Positions 58,276 to 64,000 of a stretch of DNA of 64,000 bases are shown piece by piece. Every line of letters begins with the position of its first letter. Within the stretch, counting starts at the first letter, position 1. The position numbers were made by a program, and so were the translations under genes. Source of the DNA: JAXLYX01 sp046351215 (GTDB lineage Bacteria; Myxococcota_A; Polyangia; Polyangiales; Houyiibacteriaceae); NCBI GenBank assembly GCA_046351215.1, contig JAXLYX010000005.1, forward strand, positions 62,001 to 126,000. Direction: 5' to 3'. The notes under the pieces are model-generated. The model was not told where the DNA came from. It worked only from the letters and a program-made list of their open reading frames with translations, and searched no databases.

Positions 58276-58316
58276 CTACTATGCGTCATCGTAGTTCTGC
58301 GCCTGCCGGTTGTCGA
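58276..58316 (-). promoter_or_regulatory. BlaI promoter with overlapping operator
   Basis: On the minus strand: -35 TCGACA (58311-58316), 17-bp spacer, -10 TACGAT (58288-58293). The dyad CTACTATG-CGT-CATCGTAG (58276-58294) covers the -10 and probable start site, ideal for repression by BlaI. Confidence 0.75.
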
Positions 58317-58345
58317 GTGCGTGACGACCTGGGTCCGCTCCGAGG

Positions 58346-58489
58346 CTAATCAGGGCTGCGCGGACCGCTGCGCCTGACCAGAAAGACCGTGAGCGCGATG
58401 AGCGCGGCGATCGCGGCGACGATCAACACACCGAGCAGGACCATCCATATCCACATGCCGCTGCCCATGCCTGGGCAGCCGGAACACAT
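58346..58489 (-). CDS. Small Cys-containing membrane peptide abutted by IS66
   Basis: 47 aa from ATG 58489: MCSGCPGMGSGMWIWMVLLG, then a single hydrophobic helix and a basic C-terminus (LVRRSGPRSPD). The frame is open further upstream only through the IS66 left end, which begins 4 nt before this ATG, so the native 5' end may have been lost. C-S-G-C with Met residues ahead of one TM helix resembles small metal-resistance membrane proteins; no family is claimed. Divergent-looking from nothing: it is upstream of the BlaI promoter on the same strand and its transcript could read into blaI. Confidence 0.5.
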   Translation of the reverse strand: MCSGCPGMGSGMWIWMVLLGVLIVAAIAALIALTVFLVRRSGPRSPD

Positions 58490-58492
58490 GCC

Positions 58493-58515
58493 GTATCCGC
58501 TGCACGAGCCCCGTC
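58493..58515 (+). repeat. IS66 left terminal inverted repeat
   Basis: Reads GTATCCGCTGCACGAGCCCC then GTC; the reverse complement matches 61239-61261 except T/G at position 4. Confidence 0.85.
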
Positions 58516-58551
58516 TCCCGACGGGCGTGATGGTGGCCCACGCTCGCATGC

Positions 58552-58956
58552 ATGACGAAGACGGATACGTGGGCGGCTCGGGTCGCGGCGTGGCGGGCGA
58601 GCGGGCAGACGTCGGAGGACTATTGCTCCGACAAAGACTTCACCGCGGGCGCGCTGCGCCACTGGTCTTCGAGGCTCAAGCGCGTGCGGGCCTCGGAGCT
58701 CGAGGCGGCGATCGACGCCGCGCCCGCGCTGCGGCTCGCCCGGGTCGTCCGTCGTCGGGGCAGGCCGAGGGGCTCGGCCGCGAAGAGTCGCGTCGAGACG
58801 GCGGCCGAGCGGGATCGTGACGCCACGTCGGCCACGATCGAGGTCTCGATGGGCGACGTCCGCGTGCTCGTTCGTGACGGATTCCGCCGTTCGACGCTGC
58901 TCGAGGTTCTCGCCGTGCTCGAGGAGCGCGGCGTGCGCGCCGGAGGCCAGCGATGA
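58552..58956 (+). CDS. tnpA: IS66 TnpA accessory protein
   Basis: 134 aa. Typical IS66 Orf1: TWAARVAAWRASGQTSEDYC then FTAGALRHWSSRLKRV (HTH_Tnp_1-like), and a C-terminal VRVLVRDGFRRSTLLEVLAV. DNA-binding accessory protein required with TnpB for transposition in this family. ATGA overlap with tnpB. Confidence 0.92.
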   Translation: MTKTDTWAARVAAWRASGQTSEDYCSDKDFTAGALRHWSSRLKRVRASELEAAIDAAPALRLARVVRRRGRPRGSAAKSRVETAAERDRDATSATIEVSMGDVRVLVRDGFRRSTLLEVLAVLEERGVRAGGQR

Positions 58957-59309
58957 TCCCCCACGGCGTCGAGATCTTCGTCTCGCTCGACCCCATCGAC
59001 ATGCGCCTCGGCTTCGACCGCCTCGCCGGTCTCGTCGAAGCGACGATGGGTCGCTCACCTCGGAGCGAGGCGATGTTCCTTTTCTTCGGCAAGCGCCGCA
59101 CGTCGCTCAAGATCCTGTTCTTCGACGGGACGGGCCTGTGCATCTTCTACAAGAGGCTCGATAAGGGCACGTTCCGTCTGCCCGCACCCGACGGAGACTC
59201 GAAGGTGATCGAGCTCGAGGAGCGGGCGCTCGACGCGCTGCTCGACGGCATCGACGTCGAGTCGGGACGTGGCGAGAAGGGCCAGGCGACGAAGCGGCGC
59301 GTGCACTGA
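58953..59309 (+). CDS. tnpB: IS66 TnpB accessory protein
   Basis: 118 aa. Classic IS66 Orf2 (TnpB-like, PF05717): IFVSLDPIDMRLGFDRLAGL, FLFFGKRRTSLKILFFDGTG and LCIFYKRLDKGTFRLP. Not related to the RNA-guided IS200/IS605 TnpB nucleases. SD GGAGG upstream; 4-nt overlap with tnpA. Confidence 0.95.
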   Translation: MIPHGVEIFVSLDPIDMRLGFDRLAGLVEATMGRSPRSEAMFLFFGKRRTSLKILFFDGTGLCIFYKRLDKGTFRLPAPDGDSKVIELEERALDALLDGIDVESGRGEKGQATKRRVH

Positions 59310-59393
59310 TCGGCTCGTCGCGCCGGCCGGTCGATTTCGTCCTTCGCCCCCTTCCCAGGAGCGCGTCCGGATCCTATCCGTCGTCGTGCGACG

Positions 59394-61124
59394 ATGACGG
59401 GTCCGGACGAGCCCCAGAAGACCGACGCGGAGCGCGACGCGCTGATCGCCTCGTTGCGCGCCGAGCTCGCCGATCGTGATCGCCAGCTCGCCGAGCAGAA
59501 GTCGCAGTACGGCCGTCTCGAGGCGACGTATCAGCGTCTGCTCGCGGAGATGGCGCTGCTCAAGCGAAGGATCTTCGTCGCGACCGCGGAGCGCGTGGAC
59601 ACGTCGCAGCTCCAGCTCGAGTTCGCTGCGCTGAGCCGGGAGCTCGATGCGCTCTCGGGTCTCATCCCACCGTCCGACGAGGCGAACGCCACCGGGCCCA
59701 CGAAGTGCCCGAAGTGCGGCAAGCGCGGCGGGTGCAAGTGCCGCAAGGCGCCGGAGAAGAAGCCAACGGGGCGTCGCAAGATCGCCGAGGCGAACCTCCC
59801 CGAGGAGACCGTCGAGATCCGCGACCCGCTCTTCGAGAAGCTCGTCGCCGAGGGCAAGGCGGAGCTCATTGGCTTCGAGCCGAGCAGCAAGCTCGGCTAT
59901 CGCAAGAGCGGTCTCGTCCACGTCGTGCAGCTCGTCGCCAAGTACCGCGCGGTGAACGGTCAGGGCGAGGTGGAGCTCGAGACGGCGCCGTTGCCCGAAG
60001 AGGTCCTGCCGCGCTGTCTCGCCGCGCCCTCCACGCTCGCGCACGTCCTGGTCTCGAAGTACTGCGACGGGCTTCCGCTCTTCCGCATCGAGCAGATCTT
60101 CGAGCGCATGGGCTTCGGCATCGACCGCGGCACGATGTCGCGATGGGTGCACGAGCTCGGGCAGTCCTTCGGCGCGAGCGTCATCCACGCCGCGCACGAG
60201 GAAGCGATGCGGACGGCCTTCTGCATCCTGACGGATGCGACGGGCTTCTCGATCCAGCCGGGACCTTCGGAAGACGGCAAGCGGCGGCCCTGTCGCAAGG
60301 GGCACTACTTCGTGAAGATCGCCGACCGCGACCACATCTTCTACGAGTTCACGCCGCGCGAGACGAGCGAGGTCGTTCGCGCGATGTTCCGGGGCTACGA
60401 GGGCTACATCCAGGCGGACGCCAAGAGCGTGTACGACGCGCTCTTCCGTCCGCCGGATCCGGACGACGACGAGCACGACGGGTGCACGCGCGTCGAGGTC
60501 GGGTGCTGGGCCCACCTGCGCCGCAAGTTCTGGGAAGCCGCGCTCGCGCAGCAGCCATCGGCGATGGCGGCGCTCGTGCGGATCGGGAAGGTGTTCGAGC
60601 TCGACGCTCGATTCCGGAAGGGCAACCCACCGTCGAAGATCAAGGAGCTGCGCACGGCACACCTCGCGCCGCTCGTCGACGAGTTCCTTGCCTTCGCCGA
60701 GGCCGAATACGAGAAGGTCAAGGACGAGCGCGGCTCGCTTCGCAAGGCCTTCGGCTACGCCGTGCGGCAGCGCGAGGCGCTCCGGAGCTTCCTCGAAGAC
60801 GGTCGGCTTCGCCTCGACAACAACGTGGCCGAGTCCGCCCTGCGCAAGGTCGTGATGGTGCGCGACGCGGCCCTCTTCGCCGGCAGCGACGAGCACGCCG
60901 AGTCCGCCGGCCACGTGCTCTCCCTCATCGCCTCCGCGCGCCTGCACCGAATCGAGCCCGAGCGGTACCTCACCGACCTGATCCGCGTACTTCCCTACTG
61001 GCCGCGTGACCGATACCTCGAGCTCGCGCCCAAGTACTGGGCGGGCACCCGCGCGCGGCTCCTCGACGCCGAGCTCGAGCGACAGGTCGGTCCGATCACC
61101 GTTCCCGACGTCCTCGGCGCCTGA
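59394..61124 (+). CDS. tnpC: IS66 TnpC DDE transposase
   Basis: 576 aa. N-terminal leucine-zipper-like coiled coil (IASLRAELADRDRQLAEQKS), Cys-rich zinc finger (CPKCGKRGGCKC), then the DDE core: ILTDATGFSIQ, GYIQADAKSVYDALF and LDNNVAESALRKVVMVRDAA, followed by the short C-terminal IS66_C. Appears full length. 84 nt separate it from tnpB with no gene in between. Confidence 0.95.
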   Translation: MTGPDEPQKTDAERDALIASLRAELADRDRQLAEQKSQYGRLEATYQRLLAEMALLKRRIFVATAERVDTSQLQLEFAALSRELDALSGLIPPSDEANATGPTKCPKCGKRGGCKCRKAPEKKPTGRRKIAEANLPEETVEIRDPLFEKLVAEGKAELIGFEPSSKLGYRKSGLVHVVQLVAKYRAVNGQGEVELETAPLPEEVLPRCLAAPSTLAHVLVSKYCDGLPLFRIEQIFERMGFGIDRGTMSRWVHELGQSFGASVIHAAHEEAMRTAFCILTDATGFSIQPGPSEDGKRRPCRKGHYFVKIADRDHIFYEFTPRETSEVVRAMFRGYEGYIQADAKSVYDALFRPPDPDDDEHDGCTRVEVGCWAHLRRKFWEAALAQQPSAMAALVRIGKVFELDARFRKGNPPSKIKELRTAHLAPLVDEFLAFAEAEYEKVKDERGSLRKAFGYAVRQREALRSFLEDGRLRLDNNVAESALRKVVMVRDAALFAGSDEHAESAGHVLSLIASARLHRIEPERYLTDLIRVLPYWPRDRYLELAPKYWAGTRARLLDAELERQVGPITVPDVLGA

Positions 61125-61238
61125 CGCCGTCTGCACGTCGCGACGGGCCCGCCGCAAGAGCAGCTGGCGAGTGCGCGGACGCGACGGGGGCACGGGATCC
61201 ATGCGCGAGAGCATGGGCGCCGGTGTTCGTCACGTCAG

Positions 61239-61261
61239 GACGGGGCTCGTGCAGCGGCTAC
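61239..61261 (-). repeat. IS66 right terminal inverted repeat
   Basis: GACGGGGCTCGTGCAGCGG then CTAC; pairs with 58493-58515 with one mismatch. Confidence 0.85.
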
Positions 61262-61581
61262 AGTCAAGGCCCAGTTGGCCCGGCGCGTGTGACCGCCGCT
61301 GCAGGTTGCGTTGGCAGGAACCCGGTCCCGATGTTCGCCGCGCGGCGTTGCGGCGCGGGCTGGCCAGATAACCGTCAGCGGCTCCGTCCCGCGAAAACAG
61401 GCTCCGCTGTTAGACGCTCTCCGGTCCTCTCTCCCCGCGGGCCAGAAAAGAGAGCGCGAACGCCGTCCCGCACCCTCGTCGCACGCTCCGTCACGCCCGC
61501 GTCGCTCTCTGCGCGAACGCTGTCCACGCGCGCGGCGTGCTCGCGGAGCGTCGAAGGTCGCGGAAACGTGGGGGAGAAAGA
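61262..61581. other. Non-coding stretch between IS66 and tRNA terminators
   Basis: No supported gene on either strand; G/C-rich with scattered short palindromes (for example GCCGCGCGGCG near 61340). Nothing recognisable as integrase or att core apart from the repeat that starts at 61582. Confidence 0.5.
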
Positions 61582-61605
61582 CGACGGCCCCGGAGATCGC
61601 TCTCC
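61582..61605 (+). repeat. 24-bp direct repeat, right copy
   Basis: Same 24 bp as 40004-40027, same orientation, 51 nt downstream of the 3' end of tRNA-Asn. Confidence 0.85.
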
Positions 61606-61650
61606 GAGGCCGCTGTTAAAAAGTGCGGGGTCGCGTTTCCGCGACCCCGC
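61586..61650 (-). terminator. Tandem terminators of tRNA-Asn
   Basis: Perfect 11-bp stem GCGGGGTCGCG/CGCGACCCCGC (61625-61650) followed on the minus strand by ACTTTTTAAC: a textbook intrinsic terminator. A second 11-bp hairpin with a GCGA loop and one G-U pair (61586-61611) follows, then GTCGTCTTTC. Confidence 0.85.
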
Positions 61651-61655
61651 TTGAT

Positions 61656-61731
61656 TGGCTCCGGAAGTAGGACTCGAACCTACGACCAATCGGTTAACAG
61701 CCGACCGCTCTACCAACTGAGCTATTCCGGA
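61656..61731 (-). tRNA. tRNA-Asn(GTT)
   Basis: Read on the minus strand: acceptor TCCGGAA/TTCCGGA (7 perfect pairs), D-arm GCTC-AGTTGGTA-GAGC, anticodon loop CTGTTAA with anticodon GTT, T-arm GTAGG-TTCGAGT-CCTAC, discriminator G and encoded CCA (61656-61658). 76 nt, intact. It lies at one edge of the metal island, a usual place for integration. Confidence 0.96.
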
Positions 61732-61782
61732 AAACGGGTCGGGACTCTGTCCTGGGATCGGGGGGCTGTCAAGCGTGTCCGC

Positions 61783-62679
61783 TCAGGAAAATGCACGCGC
61801 CAGCGTGGCGTCCAGGTCGGGCGAACGGAACGCATAGCGCGCGTCGAAAAGGCGCTTCGGGACGACGCGAGAGCTGCCGAGGAACATCTCCTCGGCCATC
61901 TGTCCACCGGCCGCGGCCTTGAGCGCGAAGCGGGGCACCGGAAGGACGGTCGGCCGATGGAGCGCGCGGCCCATCGCCTTCGTGAACTCCTCGTTCGTGA
62001 CCGGGATCGGCGAGACGACGTTCATCGGTCCGGAGAGCTCCTCGTCGCGCAGGGCGAGCTCGAGCGCGCCGACGACGTCCTCGAGCGCGACCCAGGACAT
62101 CCACTGCGAGCCGTCGCCGAGCTTCCCGCCCACGCCGAGCTGGAACGGGAGCTTCATCTTGGCGAGCGCCCCCCCCTCCTTCGCGAGCACGATGCCGATG
62201 CGCGCGCGGACCACGCGCACGCCCAGCGCCTCCGCCCTCGCGGCCTCGGCCTCCCAGGCCTTGCAGACGTCCGCGAGGAAGCCCGAGCCCGCGGGCGAGC
62301 GCTCGTCGACCTCGCGCGCGCCGGTGTCCCCGTAGAAACCGATCGCCGAGGCCGAAACCAGGACTTTCGGCTTGGTCGGGCTCTTCGCGATCGCGTCCAC
62401 GAGCGTACGGGTGCCCTTCACGCGGCTCTCGAGGATGAGGGCCCGCCGGGCCTCGTTCCAGCGGCCGCCCGCGACGCTCTCGCCCGCGAGGTGGACCACC
62501 CCCTCGACCCCCTCGAGCGCCGCCGGATCGATCGTCCCGCACTCCGGCTCCCAGGCGAATCGGGACGACGAGCCGGCCCCGCTCCGGACGAGGCGCCGCA
62601 CGCGATGGCCCTGTTTCTCGAGCGAGGAAACGAGCGCCGAGCCCACGAGGCCCGAGGAACCGGTGACGAGGACGTCCAT
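61783..62679 (-). CDS. TIGR01777-family (YfcH/SulA-like) NAD-dependent epimerase
   Basis: 298 aa; ATG 62679 follows AGGGAGA and precedes the nucleotide loop MDVLVTGSSGLVGSALVSSL. Other marks: VVHLAGESVAGGRWNEARRA, VLVSASAIGFYGDTGAREVD, GSQWMSWVALEDVVGALELA and a C-terminal DUF1731-like segment (MAEEMFLGSSRVVPKRLFDA). Catalytic YxxxK-type Tyr is in IGFYGD as usual for this family. Physiological substrate unknown. Confidence 0.92.
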   Translation of the reverse strand: MDVLVTGSSGLVGSALVSSLEKQGHRVRRLVRSGAGSSSRFAWEPECGTIDPAALEGVEGVVHLAGESVAGGRWNEARRALILESRVKGTRTLVDAIAKSPTKPKVLVSASAIGFYGDTGAREVDERSPAGSGFLADVCKAWEAEAARAEALGVRVVRARIGIVLAKEGGALAKMKLPFQLGVGGKLGDGSQWMSWVALEDVVGALELALRDEELSGPMNVVSPIPVTNEEFTKAMGRALHRPTVLPVPRFALKAAAGGQMAEEMFLGSSRVVPKRLFDARYAFRSPDLDATLARAFS

Positions 62680-62789
62680 GGCGGGATCTCCCTGTTCCCG
62701 GAGCATCGGGCCCTCCCCCGGCCCGGACAAGGCCGGGACGCGGCCGTCACGTGGCCCTCGGGGCCGGTGTCGGATATGCTCGCGGCCGC

Positions 62790-64000
62790 ATGAACATCCT
62801 CTTCGTCCTCGGGGAGATCGACCCGCAGCGCCCGAACGGCGCCGCCGCGACCGCGCTCGGAGCCGCCAAGGGCCTGCGTGGCCTCGGCCACAAGGTCACG
62901 GCCGTCGCGCCGCTCCTCCGCGGAATCGATCCCATCGCGTGCGCCCTCGCGCGCCGTCTCACCAAGCTCCACGTCGAAGTCGCCGCCGAACAGGAAGCGC
63001 TCGAGGTCTACACCGGCCGCACGTCGGGCGGCCTCGATCTCGTGCTCCTCGGCCATCCCGAGCTCTTCGGCTCGGTCGACTCGCTCCTCTCGGGCACGCC
63101 CGCCGAGGCCGCGCGTCGGCTCGCCGCCTTCGCCGCCGGAGCCGAGCGCTACGTCGCCGCGAACGACGGCGCCTACGACGCCCTCGAGGCCTTCGGCGTC
63201 GCGGGCGCCGCGGCCGTCTCGATCATGGCGCGCGATCCCGAGGCCGGCGGCCCCGTCCGCGTGCTCGCGGTCGACGATCCCTCGGCCCAAGGCATCCTGC
63301 CCCTCGAGCAAGCCTCGACGCTCGGCCTCGGACCCGACGCGCGCGACGTTCGCCACGTGAACGTCCTCAAGGCCGGCCTGCTCGCCGCCGAGCGCATCAC
63401 GATGCCCTGCTCGGCCATCGGGCGGAAGCTGGCGTCGGACGCTTCGGAGCCCGGCCTCGCCGCGGCGATGGCGCGCGCCGGCGAGCGCGTGCACGTGATC
63501 GTGCCCGGCATCGACGGATCGGTCTGGAATCCGCTCACGGATCCCCAGCTCCCCTCGCGCTTCGATCCCATCGACCGCAGCGGCAAGGCCCGCTGCCGGT
63601 CCGTGCTCTCGAAGGAGCTCGGCCTTCCCGTGCGCGCCGACGCGCCGCTGCTCGGCGTGATCGCCGAGGCGAAGGACGGTCGGGGCCTGCGTGCCTTCGC
63701 CGACGTCGCGCGACGCGTCCTCCGCACCGACGTGCTCGTCGTCGTCGCGGCGCGTGGCGACGGCGACGAGGTCTTCGAGCTCGAGGAGCTCCGCGAGCGC
63801 TGGCCCGATCGCATCGCGGTCGTTCGCAACGCCGACGAGTCCTTCGTGCACCGCCTGCTCGGCGCGGCGGATCTCCTTCTCCGGCCTTCGGCCCTCGTGC
63901 CCGGCGACTTCCTCCCGATCGCGGCGCTCCGCTACGGCGCGCTCCCGATCGTCCATCGCGAGGCCACGGCGGCCGACGCGGTCGTCGACTGCGATCCCAC
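62790..64000 (+). CDS. GlgA-like GT-B protein with degenerate active site, 3' end outside window
   Basis: 403 residues visible from ATG 62790. The order of segments matches glycogen synthase (GT5): N-terminal MNILFVLGEIDPQRPNGAAA, then VNVLKAGLLAAERITMPCSA, IVPGIDGSVWNPLTDPQLPS with RFDPIDRSGKARCRSVLSKE, and LVPGDFLPIAALRYGALPIV. However the ADP-glucose K-x-G-G-L is P-N-G-A-A, the S-R-L-x-x-Q-K-G segment reads A-E-A-K-D-G-R-G, and the F-E-P-C-G catalytic Glu is Val (LVPGD); T-G-G-L is E-A-T-A. It is probably a non-catalytic or repurposed GlgA paralogue. Divergent from the epimerase across 110 nt. Confidence 0.82.
   Translation, partial: MNILFVLGEIDPQRPNGAAATALGAAKGLRGLGHKVTAVAPLLRGIDPIACALARRLTKLHVEVAAEQEALEVYTGRTSGGLDLVLLGHPELFGSVDSLLSGTPAEAARRLAAFAAGAERYVAANDGAYDALEAFGVAGAAAVSIMARDPEAGGPVRVLAVDDPSAQGILPLEQASTLGLGPDARDVRHVNVLKAGLLAAERITMPCSAIGRKLASDASEPGLAAAMARAGERVHVIVPGIDGSVWNPLTDPQLPSRFDPIDRSGKARCRSVLSKELGLPVRADAPLLGVIAEAKDGRGLRAFADVARRVLRTDVLVVVAARGDGDEVFELEELRERWPDRIAVVRNADESFVHRLLGAADLLLRPSALVPGDFLPIAALRYGALPIVHREATAADAVVDCDP

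Larger units (their letters stand above)
58493..61261 (+). mobile_element. IS66-family insertion sequence, 2,769 bp
   Basis: Contains the canonical tnpA-tnpB-tnpC trio and is bounded by 23-bp inverted repeats with one mismatch, starting GTA. Length is normal for IS66. The flanking 8-mers (cacatgcc left, agtcaagg right) do not match, so no 8-bp target duplication is visible; the element may have been part of a rearrangement. All three genes look intact. Confidence 0.88.

Noticed and set aside
58953..59309. RNA-guided TnpB nuclease
   Set aside because: Short IS66 Orf2-type protein without RuvC motifs; only the name is shared.
58485..61269. 8-bp target-site duplication around IS66
   Set aside because: Left and right 8-mers (cacatgcc, agtcaagg) do not match.

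Overview
The window looks like chromosomal DNA of a very GC-rich bacterium, most likely a myxobacterium-like lineage (Myxococcota, Polyangia type). That placement is inferred from the G/C-saturated third codon positions, the many AraC/TetR/LysR regulators, the lipid-catabolic and sterol-like enzymes and the large hybrid histidine kinase; no 16S gene is present to prove it. Almost every base from 1 to 39,950 is coding. Genes are tightly packed, often with 4-nt ATGA overlaps, and four convergent pairs share one CTAG tetranucleotide as both stop codons.

Region by region. (1) 1-7,784, mostly minus strand: the end of a PAP2 phosphatase, a cyclic-nucleotide-binding DUF1003 membrane protein, an orphan ParA ATPase, MsrA, a hybrid histidine kinase whose receiver has Glu at the phosphoacceptor position, a lysophospholipid-type acyltransferase, an aldehyde dehydrogenase and a secreted hypothetical protein. 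(2) 7,946-18,694: an atypical SDR, an AraC regulator, a three-gene lipid-catabolic operon (two overlapping acyl-CoA dehydrogenases plus an acetoacetate-decarboxylase-like protein), a di-haem cytochrome c, a RibD/DHFR-like reductase, an aldo/keto reductase, an outer-membrane barrel, and a divergent TetR/COQ4-like pair. (3) 18,741-23,808: a dabBA inorganic-carbon accumulation operon with a divergent NhaR-like LysR gene. (4) 23,805-28,898: a lipoprotein metallo-beta-lactamase with all subclass B1 ligands, an AraC regulator, a single-chain ferredoxin-reductase-AlkB monooxygenase, and an AraC/alkylguanine-DNA methyltransferase. (5) 29,066-39,946: a 3-beta-HSD-like/SRPBCC operon, a TetR with two palindromic operators in front of medium-chain dehydrogenases, F420-oxidoreductase-like, GFA-fusion, DJ-1, DoxX and pirin genes, and two LysR regulators.

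(6) 40,000-61,730 is accessory DNA: a heavy-metal island bounded by a 24-bp direct repeat, one copy lying just downstream of tRNA-Asn(GTT). It holds two efflux gene sets on the minus strand. One set is BlaI, an M56 (BlaR1-like) membrane peptidase, TolC, adaptor, CzcA-type RND pump and P1B-4-type ATPase. The other is a 31-aa HMA-like micro-ORF, adaptor, CzcA-type pump and an APC-motif P-type ATPase, followed by DUF302, a methyltransferase and DUF2703. An IS66 element with 23-bp terminal repeats sits next to the BlaI promoter and abuts the 5' end of a small Cys-containing membrane ORF.

(7) After the tRNA come a TIGR01777-type epimerase and the start of a GlgA-like GT-B protein whose sugar-nucleotide-binding and catalytic motifs are degenerate.

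How the parts work together: the metal island can move cations from cytoplasm to periplasm (P-type ATPases) and from periplasm to outside (RND-adaptor-TolC). Its probable switch is a protease-relieved BlaI repressor, with one operator over the promoter's -10 box and a second, same-spaced operator inside tolC. The chromosomal part is dominated by lipid, alkane and aldehyde redox metabolism under local one-component regulators.
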